Assembly (NCBI RefSeq): GCF_029855045.1
Contig: NZ_CP123228.1
Location: 1,364,001-1,428,000 of the forward strand
Source: Piscinibacter sp. XHJ-5
Lineage (GTDB): Bacteria > Pseudomonadota > Gammaproteobacteria > Burkholderiales > Burkholderiaceae_C
Direction of reading: 5' to 3'
Length of the DNA stretch: 64,000 nt
The stretch's first letter is position 1. Each line of letters begins with the position of its first letter. The notes below the pieces were generated by a model. It saw only the letters and a list, made by a program, of their open reading frames with translations. It did not search any database and was not told where the DNA came from. The position numbers were made by a program, and so were the translations under genes. Below, in pieces: positions 8,150 through 18,575 of this stretch.

Positions 8150-9502
8150 ATGCCCTGCCTGCCCGAATCCGACGCGCGCGACGTGCTGCTCGTGCGCGCA
8201 TTCGAGTCGCCGTTCGAAGCGCCGTGGAGCGACGCCGACGCCGCATGGGCGAGCCGCGAGGCACAGCGCCTCGAAGGCGAGGGCGCGTTGCCGGAGCGCT
8301 TTCTCGCGCGGCGCGCCAGGCTGGCGGTGGAGCGCCTGGCCGATCGCGGCATCGCGACCGGCTCGCCCATCTCCTTCGCCTGGCGCTGGCTGGCCGTGCC
8401 CGGTGCTTTCGCGCTCGGTGTGTTCAGCGACAGCGTCGCGGCCACGGAGCGCATCAACATCCTCGCGCCGCCGCTGCTGGGACTGCTCGTCTGGAACCTC
8501 CTGGTCTACGCGGCATTGGCGCTGGCCGCCCTCAAACGCAGCGCTGCGGAGCCCGGACCGCTGCGCGGGTGGCTGGTGGGTTGGGCGCGTCGCGCGACGC
8601 ATGCGGCCGGCCGCTCGCCGCCGCTGGCGCGCTTTGCCGCCGACTGGGCTCGCGTCTCGCAGCCGCTGCTCGGCGCGCGCATCGCCGTCGTGCTGCACGT
8701 GTGCGCGGCAGCCTTGGCGCTGGGCGCGCTGGCTTCGCTGTATGCACGCGGGCTGGTGTTCGAATACCGCGCCGGCTGGGACAGCACGTTTCTCTCGCCC
8801 TCTGCCGTGCAGCGCATCCTCGAGCTGGTGCTCGGACCCGCGTCGCAGTGGAGCGGCATGCCGCTGCCGGACGCGCACGAGCTGGCCCGGCTGCGCTTCT
8901 CGCACGGCGGCGGCGAGAACGCCGCGCGCTGGATCCACCTGCACGCGATCACGCTGGCTGCGGTCGTGCTGCTGCCGCGCCTCGTGCTGGCCGCGACGGC
9001 CGCATGGCGCGCGCGGCGGCTCGCCGCGGGCCTGCCTCTGCCGCTGGACGACGCGTACTTCCGCCGGCTGCTGCAGGCCCGTTCGGGGCAGGCGGTCGCG
9101 GTGCAGGTGCTGCCGTACAGCTACCACCCGGGGCCCGAGCTGCGGCCGGGCTTGCGCGCGGCGCTCGAACGCCGCCTCGGCTCCGTCGTGAGGCTGGACA
9201 TCGCCGAGCCGGTCGCGCTGGGCGACGAGGACGGGCTGCGGCTCGACGGCATCGCGGGCTCGATTCCCGTCGCCCTGTTCTCGCTGACCGCGACGCCGGA
9301 GCGCGAGAACCACGGTGCCTTCGTGCGTGCGCTCGCTGCACTGCGCCGCGGCCTCGTCGTGCTGGTCGACGAATCGGGCTTTCGGCGGCGCTTCGACGGC
9401 GGCGAGCTCGCCGAGCGGCTGGCTCAGCGCCGCAGCGCCTGGCAGCGCATGCTGCAGGACGAAGGGCAGACGGCCGAGTTCGTCGACCTCGCGCGGCCAT
9501 GA
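8150..9502 (+). CDS. DUF2868 membrane protein
   Basis: A 450-residue inner-membrane protein with about four membrane segments, near residues 85-105, 105-130, 185-205 and 265-285. Between the third and fourth lies the conserved lumenal-looking block RGLVFEYRAGWDSTF, and the fourth segment is preceded by WIHLHA, both characteristic of DUF2868. The last 150 residues are cytoplasmic and vaguely nucleotide-binding in character (VVLVDESGF). Function is unknown. Its stop overlaps the start of the DUF3482 GTPase gene by four bases (ATGA), and the two families are regularly paired. The ATG at 8150 is preferred; upstream in-frame starts would overlap the divergent dehydrogenase gene. Confidence 0.8.
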   Translation: MPCLPESDARDVLLVRAFESPFEAPWSDADAAWASREAQRLEGEGALPERFLARRARLAVERLADRGIATGSPISFAWRWLAVPGAFALGVFSDSVAATERINILAPPLLGLLVWNLLVYAALALAALKRSAAEPGPLRGWLVGWARRATHAAGRSPPLARFAADWARVSQPLLGARIAVVLHVCAAALALGALASLYARGLVFEYRAGWDSTFLSPSAVQRILELVLGPASQWSGMPLPDAHELARLRFSHGGGENAARWIHLHAITLAAVVLLPRLVLAATAAWRARRLAAGLPLPLDDAYFRRLLQARSGQAVAVQVLPYSYHPGPELRPGLRAALERRLGSVVRLDIAEPVALGDEDGLRLDGIAGSIPVALFSLTATPERENHGAFVRALAALRRGLVVLVDESGFRRRFDGGELAERLAQRRSAWQRMLQDEGQTAEFVDLARP

Positions 9503-10935
9503 ACATCACGCTGAGCCTGGTCTCGCACACCAACGCCGGCAAGACGACCCTGGCGCGCACGCTGCTCGGGCGAGACATCGGCGAGGTGCGCGACGAAGCG
9601 CACGTCACTCTCGAGGCCGAGCGCCACACCATGGTCGAGGCGCCGCAGGGCGAGCGCCTCGAGCTGTGGGACACGCCGGGCTTCGGCGACAGCGTGCGGC
9701 TGGCCAAGCGGCTGGAACGCGCCGGCAATCCGATCGGCTGGTTCCTCACCGAGGTGTGGGACCGCTTTCGCGACCGCGCGTTCTGGTCCAGCCAGCGCGC
9801 GGTGCGCAACATCGTCGACGAGGCCGATGTCGTGCTGTACCTCGTCAACGCGTCGGAGGCGCCGCAGGATGCGGGCTACCTCGAGGCCGAGCTGCGCGTG
9901 ATGGCGCTCATCGGCAAGCCGGTCATCGTGCTGCTGAACCAGCTCGGGCCGCCCGCTTCACCGCAGGAGGAAGCGGCCGAAGTCGAACGCTGGCGCGGCG
10001 CGCTGCATGCATCGCCGTGCGTGCGCGCCGTGCTCGCGCTCGACGCCTTCGCGCGCTGCTGGGTGCAGGAAGGACGCCTGCTCGATGCCGTGGCGAGCGC
10101 GCTGCCGGCGGACCGCCAGGCGGCGATGCAGCACCTGCACGGCGCCTGGCGCGAGCGCGGCCGCGCGACCTGGCACGCCTCGATGGCGGTGCTCGCGCAG
10201 CGGCTGTGCCGTGCGGCGCTCGACCGCGAGGCCCTGCCGCCGGCCGACTGGACCGGCCGTCTGTCGGAGCTGGGTGCGGCCCTGGGGCTGCGCCGCGACG
10301 GTCCGGTCACGCCGCGCGAAAGGGCCATGCAAACGCTGGCCGAGCGGCTCGATGCCGACATCCGCCAGAGCACCGATCGGTTGATCGCGCTGCACGGCCT
10401 GGGCGGCCACGCCAGCGAGATCGTGCTGCAGCGCCTGGCCGAGCACTACGCGGTGGAGGAGCCGGTCAGCGAAGGCAAGGCCGCGCTGTGGGGCGGTGTC
10501 GTCAGCGGCGCGCTCGCGGGGCTGAAGGCCGACATCGCGAGCGGCGGCCTCACGATGGGCGGCGGCTTGCTGGCCGGCGGCGTCATCGGCGCGCTGACTG
10601 CCGCCGGCGCGGCGCGCGGCGTCAACCTGCTGCGCGGCGTCGAGGTGGCAACGATCGCCTGGGACGAGGCGGTGCTCGACGACCTGGCGCGGTCGGCCCT
10701 GCTCGGCTACCTGGCGGTGGCGCACTACGGCCGCGGGCGCGGCGACTGGACACCCTCGGAGCATCCGCCCTTCTGGCGCGATGCCGTGGCGGAGGTCGTC
10801 GCGCCGCGCCGCGCGGCGCTGCAGGACATCTGGGCGCGGCGCGACCGGCCTGATCTCGAAGCGGCGTTGCAGGCCTGGCTGGTGGACGCGAGCGCGGCGC
10901 TGCTGAAGCGGCTGTATCCGGCAGCCCACATCTGA
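9499..10935 (+). CDS. GTPase with DUF3482 domain
   Basis: A 478-residue protein. The N-terminal 170 residues form a TRAFAC-type GTPase: P-loop SHTNAGKTTL (residues 9-18), switch II WDTPGFGDS (57-65), and LLNQLG in place of the usual NKxD base-recognition motif, which is a divergent guanine contact. The C-terminal DUF3482 part contains an amphipathic glycine-rich stretch (GGGLLAGGVIGALTAAGAA, about 350-372) able to insert into or sit on a membrane. It is translationally coupled to the upstream DUF2868 gene. The arrangement recalls the enterobacterial YcjX/YcjF stress GTPase pair, but that link is analogy only. Confidence 0.85.
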   Translation: MNITLSLVSHTNAGKTTLARTLLGRDIGEVRDEAHVTLEAERHTMVEAPQGERLELWDTPGFGDSVRLAKRLERAGNPIGWFLTEVWDRFRDRAFWSSQRAVRNIVDEADVVLYLVNASEAPQDAGYLEAELRVMALIGKPVIVLLNQLGPPASPQEEAAEVERWRGALHASPCVRAVLALDAFARCWVQEGRLLDAVASALPADRQAAMQHLHGAWRERGRATWHASMAVLAQRLCRAALDREALPPADWTGRLSELGAALGLRRDGPVTPRERAMQTLAERLDADIRQSTDRLIALHGLGGHASEIVLQRLAEHYAVEEPVSEGKAALWGGVVSGALAGLKADIASGGLTMGGGLLAGGVIGALTAAGAARGVNLLRGVEVATIAWDEAVLDDLARSALLGYLAVAHYGRGRGDWTPSEHPPFWRDAVAEVVAPRRAALQDIWARRDRPDLEAALQAWLVDASAALLKRLYPAAHI

Positions 10936-10949
10936 TGTCGGGGCCGTCG

Positions 10950-11004
10950 TGCGCTCACCCCCAACCTACGACAATGCCGCCAACCGCAGTGGGTGGTGAG
11001 CGCA
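10950..11004. repeat. Inverted repeat between GTPase and AI-2E permease genes
   Basis: TGCGCTCACC (10950-10959) and its exact complement GGTGAGCGCA (10995-11004) flank 35 bases. In RNA this gives a long hairpin in the 92-base gap before the permease start. It may be a terminator for the GTPase operon or a mobile palindrome; no T-tract follows. Confidence 0.5.
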
Positions 11005-11027
11005 GCGAACCCCCGCACCATCCGCAC

Positions 11028-12086
11028 ATGAACCCGACCCGGCTTCAACAAAAATCCTTCCTGCTGCTGCTCGTCGTGGTCTCGGTGGCCTTCGCCTGGA
11101 TCCTGCTGCCTTTCTTCGGTGCGGTGTTCTGGGGCGCGGTGCTCGCGATGCTGTTCACGCCGCTGTACCGATGGCTGCTGGTGCGCATGCGCCGGCGTCG
11201 CAATCTCGCGGCGCTGGCCACGCTGCTGCTGTGCCTGGTGGTCGTGATCATTCCGACGGTGCTGGTCACGGCCTCGCTGGTGCAGGAGGCCTCCTTCGTC
11301 TACGAGAAGGTGCGCACCCGGGAGTTCGACATCGCCGCGTACCTGCAGCGCCTGTTCGATGCGCTGCCGCCGTGGCTGTCGGGCATGCTCGACCGCTTCG
11401 GCCTCGGCGACTTCGCGGCCATCCAGGAGCGCCTCACCACGGGCTTCGCGCAGGCGAGCCGCTTCATCGCCACGCAGCTGCTCAGCATCGGCCAGAACGC
11501 CTTCGACTTCCTCGTCAGCCTGGGCGTGATGCTGTATCTGCTGTTCTTCCTGCTGCGCGACGGCGGGGCCCTCACGCAGCAGATCGACCGCGCGATCCCG
11601 CTCACCCGCGAGCACCGCGAGCAGCTCGCGGCGAAGTTCACCACCGTGATCCGCGCGACCGTGAAGGGCAACGTCGTCGTCGCGCTGGTGCAGGGAGCGC
11701 TCGGCGGCGTCATCCTGTGGATCCTCGGCATCCAGGCGCCGCTGCTGTGGGGCGTGGTGATGGCGCTGCTGTCGCTTCTGCCGGCTGTCGGCGCGGCCAT
11801 GGTGTGGCTGCCGATCGCCGTCTTCCTGATGCTCGCCGGATCGATGGGCAAGGCGGTGGTGCTGATGCTGTTCGGCGTGTTCGTCATCGGGCTCGTCGAC
11901 AACGTGCTGCGTCCCATCCTGGTCGGCAAGGACACGCAGATGCCGGACTACCTGGTGCTGGTCTCGACGCTCGGCGGCATCGCGTTGCTCGGCATCAACG
12001 GCTTCGTCATCGGTCCGGTCATCGCCGCGCTGTTCATTGCGGTATGGGACCTGTTCGCCGCCTCGCGGGCCAAGCCCCCGGCCTGA
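11028..12086 (+). CDS. AI-2E family transporter (PF01594)
   Basis: A 352-residue polytopic inner-membrane protein. It starts with two hydrophobic segments (FLLLLVVVSVAFAWILLPFF and VFWGAVLAMLFTPLYRWLL), has a soluble stretch at about 90-150, and then the family core with LGVMLYLLFFLLRDGG and the C-terminal block VDNVLRPILVGKDTQMPDYL. Members include TqsA (autoinducer-2 export), YdiK and Na+/H+ antiporters, so substrate is open. The ATG at 11028 is chosen because it places the first membrane helix directly after a short basic N-terminus. An inverted repeat precedes it. Confidence 0.85.
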   Translation: MNPTRLQQKSFLLLLVVVSVAFAWILLPFFGAVFWGAVLAMLFTPLYRWLLVRMRRRRNLAALATLLLCLVVVIIPTVLVTASLVQEASFVYEKVRTREFDIAAYLQRLFDALPPWLSGMLDRFGLGDFAAIQERLTTGFAQASRFIATQLLSIGQNAFDFLVSLGVMLYLLFFLLRDGGALTQQIDRAIPLTREHREQLAAKFTTVIRATVKGNVVVALVQGALGGVILWILGIQAPLLWGVVMALLSLLPAVGAAMVWLPIAVFLMLAGSMGKAVVLMLFGVFVIGLVDNVLRPILVGKDTQMPDYLVLVSTLGGIALLGINGFVIGPVIAALFIAVWDLFAASRAKPPA

Positions 12087-12165
12087 CGCGCGCCCTATCA
12101 TCGGCCGGCGCCGATCGACAAGGCGAGGCACGCCCTCGCTCACACCGACAACCAGGAGACGACCG

Positions 12166-13170
12166 ATGTCCCGTTGCAAGCTCTTGTGGGCCTTCGGCCT
12201 CGCGGCCCTGGCCGCGGTCCCGGCCTCCGGACAGGAGGCGCCGTGGCCTTCCCGGCCGATCAGGATGATCGTGGCGTTCCCGCCCGGCGGCACCAGCGAC
12301 GTGATGGCGCGCATGGTGAGCGAGGAGCTGGCCAAGGCGCTGAAGCAGCCGGTGATCGTGGAGAACCGCGGTGGTGCCGGCGGCACCACGGGCACGTCGG
12401 CCGCCGTCAAGCTGCCGGCCGACGGCTACACGCTGATCCAGACCGGCGTCGGCCAGAACGCCGTGGCGCACGGACTGGATCCCAAGCTCTCCTACGACTC
12501 GATGCGCGACTTCGTGCACCTCACGCAGGTGCACTCGGGGCCCAACGTGCTGGTGGTCAACGCGGAGCAGCCATGGAGGAGCTTCAAGGAGCTGATCGCG
12601 TACGGCCAGGCCAATCCCGGCAAGCTCACCTACGGCTACACGCATGCCGCCTCGGGGCACATGGCGATGGAGCTGCTGAAGCAGACCGTCAGCGCCTGTC
12701 CGTCCGGCAAGAAGGACTGCAAGCCGCTGTTCATGGTCGGCATCCCGTACCGCGGCGGTGGGCCGATGCTGTCGGACCTGCTCGGCAACCAGATCCCGCT
12801 CATGTTCATCAACCAGGACGTGGCCCTGCAGCACGTCAAGTCCGGCAAGCTGCGAGCGCTCGCGGTCTCGAGCGAGCAGCGCAACCCGCTGTACCCGGAC
12901 GTGCCGACGATCGCGGAGTCGGGCTACCCCGGCTTCTCGGCGCTGTCGTGGTCGGGCATGTCCGTGGTCAAGGGCACGCCGCAGCCGATCGTCGACCGGC
13001 TCGAAGCCGAGCTGGTGAAGATCATGCAGTCGCCCGCCATCAAGGCGCGCATGGAGGCGCAAGGCTTCGTCGTGCCGGCGCAGGGGTCCAGGCCCTACAC
13101 GGAGTTCGTGCGCAGCGAGGTCGAGCGGTGGACCCGTGTGATCAAGACCGCGGGCATCAAGCCGGAGTGA
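12166..13170 (+). CDS. Bug-family tripartite tricarboxylate transporter substrate-binding protein
   Basis: A 334-residue periplasmic receptor. Signal peptide LLWAFGLAALAAVPASGQ is followed by the family signature WPSRPIRMIVAFPPGGTSD. An unusual feature is a Cys-containing insertion (SACPSGKKDCKP, about residues 180-191) that could form a disulfide in the periplasm. It is followed 132 bases later by another, clearly diverged Bug gene in the same direction; the two are not near-identical duplicates. An AGGAG ribosome site precedes the chosen ATG. No membrane partner genes are present. Confidence 0.9.
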   Translation: MSRCKLLWAFGLAALAAVPASGQEAPWPSRPIRMIVAFPPGGTSDVMARMVSEELAKALKQPVIVENRGGAGGTTGTSAAVKLPADGYTLIQTGVGQNAVAHGLDPKLSYDSMRDFVHLTQVHSGPNVLVVNAEQPWRSFKELIAYGQANPGKLTYGYTHAASGHMAMELLKQTVSACPSGKKDCKPLFMVGIPYRGGGPMLSDLLGNQIPLMFINQDVALQHVKSGKLRALAVSSEQRNPLYPDVPTIAESGYPGFSALSWSGMSVVKGTPQPIVDRLEAELVKIMQSPAIKARMEAQGFVVPAQGSRPYTEFVRSEVERWTRVIKTAGIKPE

Positions 13171-13302
13171 CGTTGCCGACCATCACGCGGCGCGGCCGTC
13201 GCCCGCCATCGCGGATCGGCAAGGTGCTGCCCTGATGCCGCGCGGCAGGTCGACGGTGTTAGCGTAGCGCCTGCGTCCCACGACCCGTCCAGGAGATTCC
13301 AC

Positions 13303-14283
13303 ATGCCTCGTTCCGCTCGCCGCGCGCTGCTCCGATCCCTGGTGTGCTGCGCCGCCGTCGCCGTTTCCGGCGCTGCCTGGGCCCAATCGGGCAAGACCGT
13401 CAGGATCCTCGTCGGCTTCCCGGCCGGCGGCGGCACCGACGCGATCGCGCGCACGCTGGCCGACCGCCTGAAGGACGAGCTCGGCGCGACGGTCGTGGTC
13501 GAGAACAAGCCCGGCGCGGGCGGCCAGCTCGCGGCGCAGGCGCTGAAGGCCTCGCCGCCCGATGGCAGCACCTTCTTCATCTCGCACGACCACACCATCA
13601 CCATCCTGCCCCTGGTGATGAAGAACCCGGGCTTCGAGCCGGCGCGCGACTTCGTCCCGGTGGCCGGCTTCGCCAGCTTCGTCAATGCGTTCGCGCTGTC
13701 GCCGGGCACGCCGGCCAAGAGCCTGGACGACTACGTCGGCTGGGTGAAGGGCCAGGGGCAGGGCAAGGGCGTGGTGGGCGTGCCGGCGCCGGCGTCGACG
13801 CCCGAGTTCCTGGTGAAGGTGCTGGGCGAGAAGTTCAAGCTCGACCTGACCCCCGCGCCTTACCGCGGCAGCGCGCCCATGATGGGCGACATGCTGGGCA
13901 ACCAGATCGCCGCCGGCGTCGGCTCGGTGCCCGACTTCATCGAGAACCACAAGGCCGGCCGCATCCGCGTGGTGGCGCTCGGAGGCGCCAAGCGCCAGCC
14001 GACGCTGCCCGACGTGCCCACGCTCGCAGAGCTCGGCGTGAGCGGCTTCGAGGACCTGCCGTACTACGGCTTCTTCGCACCGGCCGGCACCCCCAAGGCG
14101 GCGATCGACCAGTTCTCGCAGGCGCTGGCCAAGGTGATCACGGTGCCCGAGGTCAAGGAGCGGCTCACGAACCTCGGCCTCGCGGTGGAGTTCATGAGCT
14201 CGCAGCAGCTGGCGAGCCGCGAGCGCGACTACGCCAAGAGCTGGACGGAGATCATCCGCAAGAGCGGCTTCCAGCCGCAGTGA
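13303..14283 (+). CDS. Bug-family tripartite tricarboxylate transporter substrate-binding protein
   Basis: A 326-residue periplasmic receptor with signal peptide (CCAAVAVSGAAWAQ) and the signature TVRILVGFPAGGGTDAIART. The PAGG loop and Asp match the carboxylate-binding site of Bug proteins. The C-terminal half carries the conserved LPDVPTLAELGVSGFEDL segment. An AGGAG ribosome site lies upstream of the ATG at 13303. It is the third Bug receptor in 8 kb. A palindromic repeat that may end transcription begins 8 bases after the stop codon. Confidence 0.9.
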   Translation: MPRSARRALLRSLVCCAAVAVSGAAWAQSGKTVRILVGFPAGGGTDAIARTLADRLKDELGATVVVENKPGAGGQLAAQALKASPPDGSTFFISHDHTITILPLVMKNPGFEPARDFVPVAGFASFVNAFALSPGTPAKSLDDYVGWVKGQGQGKGVVGVPAPASTPEFLVKVLGEKFKLDLTPAPYRGSAPMMGDMLGNQIAAGVGSVPDFIENHKAGRIRVVALGGAKRQPTLPDVPTLAELGVSGFEDLPYYGFFAPAGTPKAAIDQFSQALAKVITVPEVKERLTNLGLAVEFMSSQQLASRERDYAKSWTEIIRKSGFQPQ

Positions 14284-14290
14284 TGGGCCC

Positions 14291-14355
14291 ACCCCCGGAG
14301 CGCCTGCGGCGCTCCCCCTCCAGGGGGCGCATCCGGCGGAGCCGGATCCGCGACG
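14291..14355. repeat. Dispersed GC-rich triple-hairpin repeat, copy 1
   Basis: Three short hairpins in tandem: GGAGCGCC/GGCGCTCC, CCCCCT/AGGGGG and ATCCGGC-GGA-GCCGGAT. A closely similar element lies at 53801-53871. Both sit directly after periplasmic-receptor genes. Such elements are common in Comamonadaceae intergenic regions and may act as terminators or mRNA 3'-end stabilisers. Confidence 0.8.
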
Positions 14356-14362
14356 GTTCGCC

Positions 14363-14836
14363 TCAGCAGGGCTCGCCGCTCTTCATCTGCTCCATCGCCT
14401 TGGCCATGTCCTCCGGCGTGACGTCGCGCACGTGCGTGGCCACCGACCAGTTGTGGCCGAACGGATCCTTCAGCTGCCCGTAGCGGTCGCCCCAGAACTG
14501 GTCGGCCACCGGCATGGTCACCGTGCAGCCCGCGGCGACAGCCTGCTCGACGACGGCGTCGACGTTCTCGACGTAGAGGTGGATGGTGACGGGCGTGCCG
14601 TTCAGGCTCTTGGGCCCGAGCGCACCGTAGGCCGGCATCTCGTCGACCAGGAAGATCGTGGAATCACCGACCTTCACCGAGCCGTGCATCAGCTTGCCGT
14701 CGGGACCCGGCACACGGCCCGTCTCGACGGCGTTGAAGGCCTTGACATAGAAATCGATTGCCTCGGACGCGCCGGCGCAAACGAGGTGCGGCGTCACGGT
14801 GTGCATTCCTTCGGGAATCGGGTTTACCTTGGGCAT
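14363..14836 (-). CDS. VOC/glyoxalase-fold protein (PhnB-like)
   Basis: A 157-residue protein of the vicinal oxygen chelate superfamily, PhnB/YhdN-like subgroup. It shows HTVTPHLVCAGASEAIDFYV at the N-terminus, the central GDSTIFLVDEMP strand and the C-terminal DRYGQLKDPFGHNWSVATH motif typical of this group. The usual metal ligands (His/Glu) are only partly evident, as in other PhnB-like members of unknown catalytic role. The start at 14836 is chosen because a GAGGAG ribosome site lies 7 bases upstream; a GTG at 14851 would add five residues. It is divergent from the glrK gene. Confidence 0.8.
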   Translation of the reverse strand: MPKVNPIPEGMHTVTPHLVCAGASEAIDFYVKAFNAVETGRVPGPDGKLMHGSVKVGDSTIFLVDEMPAYGALGPKSLNGTPVTIHLYVENVDAVVEQAVAAGCTVTMPVADQFWGDRYGQLKDPFGHNWSVATHVRDVTPEDMAKAMEQMKSGEPC

Positions 14837-15002
14837 CGTCTGGCTCCTCACATCAAGGGTTGTGGATCGGGCTCGGCCGGCGCCGGCATTGCCCCATCCT
14901 CATGACGAACGGGCGCGGGCCGGATCGACAAGCGGCCGGAAGTTTTTTCGTGCATGCAGAATGGCCGCCCGTTCAGTCGACGTTCGCTTCGATCGTTACA
15001 CG

Positions 15003-16430
15003 ATGCTTCCGCTGCATCGCGCCTCCTTTCGCCAGCTCATGCTGGTCGCCTTCCTGCTCATCGCCGCGCTGCTGGCATCGGCCTCGCTGCATGGCCTGTT
15101 CACGCTCGAGCGCCTGATCGCGCAAAGCCGAGACGGCGCCGAGCGGGCGGTGCAGGCGACCGCCGCAGTGCAGATCCTCGCCGAGCGCACGGTGGCGATG
15201 GAGCGGGCGGCTCGCCAGTACGTCGTGCTCGACGACCCCGTGCTGCGCGACCGCTTCGATGCCGCGGCGCGCGAAGCCTCGGCCGCGCTCGAGCGCTTGC
15301 AGAGCAACCAGTTGCCCGTCCCTCTGGCGGATGCCTGGCGCGCCGCCGCCGCCGACATCGCCGGCAGGCTGCCGGGGCCCCGGTCCACCGCGCGCAAGCG
15401 CGACCAGCAGCTCACGGACGCCTTTCGCGAGCTGGCGGCCATCAACGGCGACATCGCCGAGCACATGCAGCTGGTCACGCGCTCGCGCAATGACGCCCTG
15501 CGGGGGGAGCTGGAGGCCGGGCGGCTTCAGCTCGGGCGCCAGGTGCTTGGCGCGATCGCCGTCGCGGTGGTGATGGCGCTCGGCTTCGGGCTGCTGCTGT
15601 CGCGGCCGCTGAAGCGGCTCGAGACCGCCATCGAAGGCCTGGGCGCCAACCGGCTCGACGAGCCGATCGAGATCCGCGGACCGGCCGACGTGCGCCAGCT
15701 GGGCCGCAGCCTGGACGCGCTGCGCATCCGCCTGGGCGAGCTCGATGCCGACAAGGCGCGCTTCCTGAGGCATGTCTCGCACGAGCTGAAGACGCCGCTG
15801 GCCGCGCTGCGCGAAGGCGTCGCGCTGCTCGAGGACGGCGTGACCGGCGATCTGAGTGCCAGCCAGCGCGAAGTGGCGCGCATCCTGCGCCAGAACACCT
15901 ACGCGCTGCAGAGCCAGATCGAGGACCTGCTGCGCTTCAACGCCGCGGTGTTCGAGGCGCGCGAGCTGCAGCGCCGGCGCGTCGAGCTCGCCGGTCTGCT
16001 GCAGCGCGTGATCGACGACCAGCGGCTGCAGGCGCAGGCACGCCAGTTGCGCGTGGTCGTGGCCGGTGGCCCGCAGTGGGCCGAAGTCGACCCCGACAAG
16101 ATGGCCACGGCGCTCGGCAACCTGTTATCCAATGCGATCCGCTTCAGCCCCGAGGGCGGTACCATCGAATTCGAGCTGTCGCAGCACGATGGCGCGGTGC
16201 GCATCCAGATCGCCGACCGGGGTCCCGGCGTCGCGCCTGCCGATCGCGACCGGGTGTTCGAGCCGTTCTACCGCGGTGAACGCCAGCCGAGCGACGCCGC
16301 GCGCGGCAGCGGCATCGGCCTGTCCATCGTGCAGGAATACATCGCGGCCCACGGCGGGCGCATCGAGCTGCTGCCCGATGGTCCCGGCGCCGCCTTTCGC
16401 ATCGAGCTTCCGAATGCTGTCCAGGACTGA
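15003..16430 (+). CDS. glrK: Sensor histidine kinase GlrK (QseE-like)
   Basis: A 475-residue inner-membrane kinase. Membrane segments at about 12-31 and 181-200 enclose a helical periplasmic sensor domain. A HAMP domain follows (200-250), then the dimerisation helix with phospho-acceptor His260 in FLRHVSHELKTPLAALREG, and the HATPase domain with NLLSNAIRFSP, DRGPGVAP and GSGIGLSIVQEYIAAHGG. The downstream qseG-like lipoprotein and glrR genes fix the identity, since glrK-qseG-glrR is the order in enterobacteria. An ATG at 14961 would add 14 residues; 15003 gives the expected short cytoplasmic tail, but neither has a strong ribosome site. Confidence 0.88.
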   Translation: MLPLHRASFRQLMLVAFLLIAALLASASLHGLFTLERLIAQSRDGAERAVQATAAVQILAERTVAMERAARQYVVLDDPVLRDRFDAAAREASAALERLQSNQLPVPLADAWRAAAADIAGRLPGPRSTARKRDQQLTDAFRELAAINGDIAEHMQLVTRSRNDALRGELEAGRLQLGRQVLGAIAVAVVMALGFGLLLSRPLKRLETAIEGLGANRLDEPIEIRGPADVRQLGRSLDALRIRLGELDADKARFLRHVSHELKTPLAALREGVALLEDGVTGDLSASQREVARILRQNTYALQSQIEDLLRFNAAVFEARELQRRRVELAGLLQRVIDDQRLQAQARQLRVVVAGGPQWAEVDPDKMATALGNLLSNAIRFSPEGGTIEFELSQHDGAVRIQIADRGPGVAPADRDRVFEPFYRGERQPSDAARGSGIGLSIVQEYIAAHGGRIELLPDGPGAAFRIELPNAVQD

Positions 16431-16433
16431 ACC

Positions 16434-17047
16434 ATGATCCGGCGCTGCTGCGTCCCGCTGAGTTGGCTGCTGCTGGCCGCCTGCGCTCCATTGCCGCCGG
16501 TGCAGGACATCGTGCCCACCCCGGTTCCGCCGCCGCCCGTCACGGCTGCGATCGCGCCGCCGCCGGCCGCGTCGGCACCGGTCGCCACGCCGGCCGACGT
16601 CGCGACGCGCGAGACCCTGGCCTTCCATGACCAGGTGCGCCAGCTTGCACCGCCGGAGCTCCTCAAGGAGCTGGCGCGGGTGGGTGATCCGCCGGCCAGC
16701 CCGCGGGCCACCGTGCTCGCGGCGGTGCTGCTGGGCCTCACGCGCAGCAACGGCGACCTGGGCCGTGCGCTCGGGCTGCTGGATCCGCTGCTGCGCTCGA
16801 CCGCGCCGGAGGCGCAGCCATGGCAGCCGGTGGCACGGCTGCTGGCCGCGCGCTACGTCGAGCAGCGGCGTGTCGAGGAGCAGCTCGAGCGGCAGAACCA
16901 GCAGGTGCGCGACAACCAGCGCAAGCTGGAGCAGCTCAACGAGAAGCTCGAGGCCTTGAAGGCCATCGAGCGCAGCCTGACCGCACGCCCGGCGGGCAGC
17001 GCCCCTGCGCCGGCTGCAGCGCCCCCGGGCGCGAGAGGGGCGCCCCC

Positions 17048-17051
<4 letters not shown>
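16434..17051 (+). CDS. qseG: QseG-like outer-membrane lipoprotein
   Basis: A 205-residue lipoprotein. The signal peptide ends in the lipobox LLAAC with Cys17 as the lipidation site. A Pro/Ala-rich linker (20-60) is followed by a helical region with repeated tetratricopeptide-like character and a coiled coil rich in Glu, Gln and Asn (about 140-180, EEQLERQNQQVRDNQRKLEQ). In E. coli QseG interacts with the GlrK/QseE sensor and is encoded between it and GlrR, as here. The gene lies 3 bases after glrK and overlaps glrR by 4 bases, so the three are one operon. Sequence similarity in this family is low, and position is the stronger evidence. Confidence 0.75.
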
Positions 17052-18430
<1,379 letters not shown>

Positions 18431-18484
18431 CGACGCGGGTTTTCCCTTTGGTTGCGGGCATTTGCGGCAGCGCAACCCGGTGAC

Positions 18485-18502
18485 TGTCGCCGGTCGGCGA
18501 CA
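18485..18502. promoter_or_regulatory. GlrR-type upstream activating site 2
   Basis: A perfect TGTC-N10-GACA site inside the uninterrupted palindrome CTGTCGCC-GGTC-GGCGACAG. It is centred about 108 bases upstream of the predicted transcription start, a normal distance for a sigma-54 activator. Confidence 0.75.
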
Positions 18503-18544
18503 GATACGGCCCGGCGCGCCCCGCCGGCTTGGCGGCGGCTGACT

Positions 18545-18557
18545 CAAGCTGTTGATT
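18545..18557 (-). promoter_or_regulatory. IHF-type binding site
   Basis: CAAGCTGTTGATT matches the complement of the IHF core consensus (YAANNNNTTGATW) at every specified position. It lies between the GlrR-type sites and the -24/-12 element, where IHF bending would bring activator and polymerase together. Confidence 0.65.
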
Positions 18558-18575
18558 TCGCTGCATTTTCTTGCT

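Noticed and set aside
6722..9313. An 863-codon open frame opposite the DUF2868 gene and continuing over the dehydrogenase gene
   Set aside because: It has low-complexity Arg/Ala/Gln composition with no domain, while the opposite-strand and alternative frames encode recognisable proteins. Long spurious frames are expected at this G+C content.
8104..9498. N-terminal extension of the GTPase frame upstream of 9499
   Set aside because: The extension overlaps the whole DUF2868 gene and is Arg/Ala-rich noise. The GTPase P-loop begins properly after the ATG at 9499.
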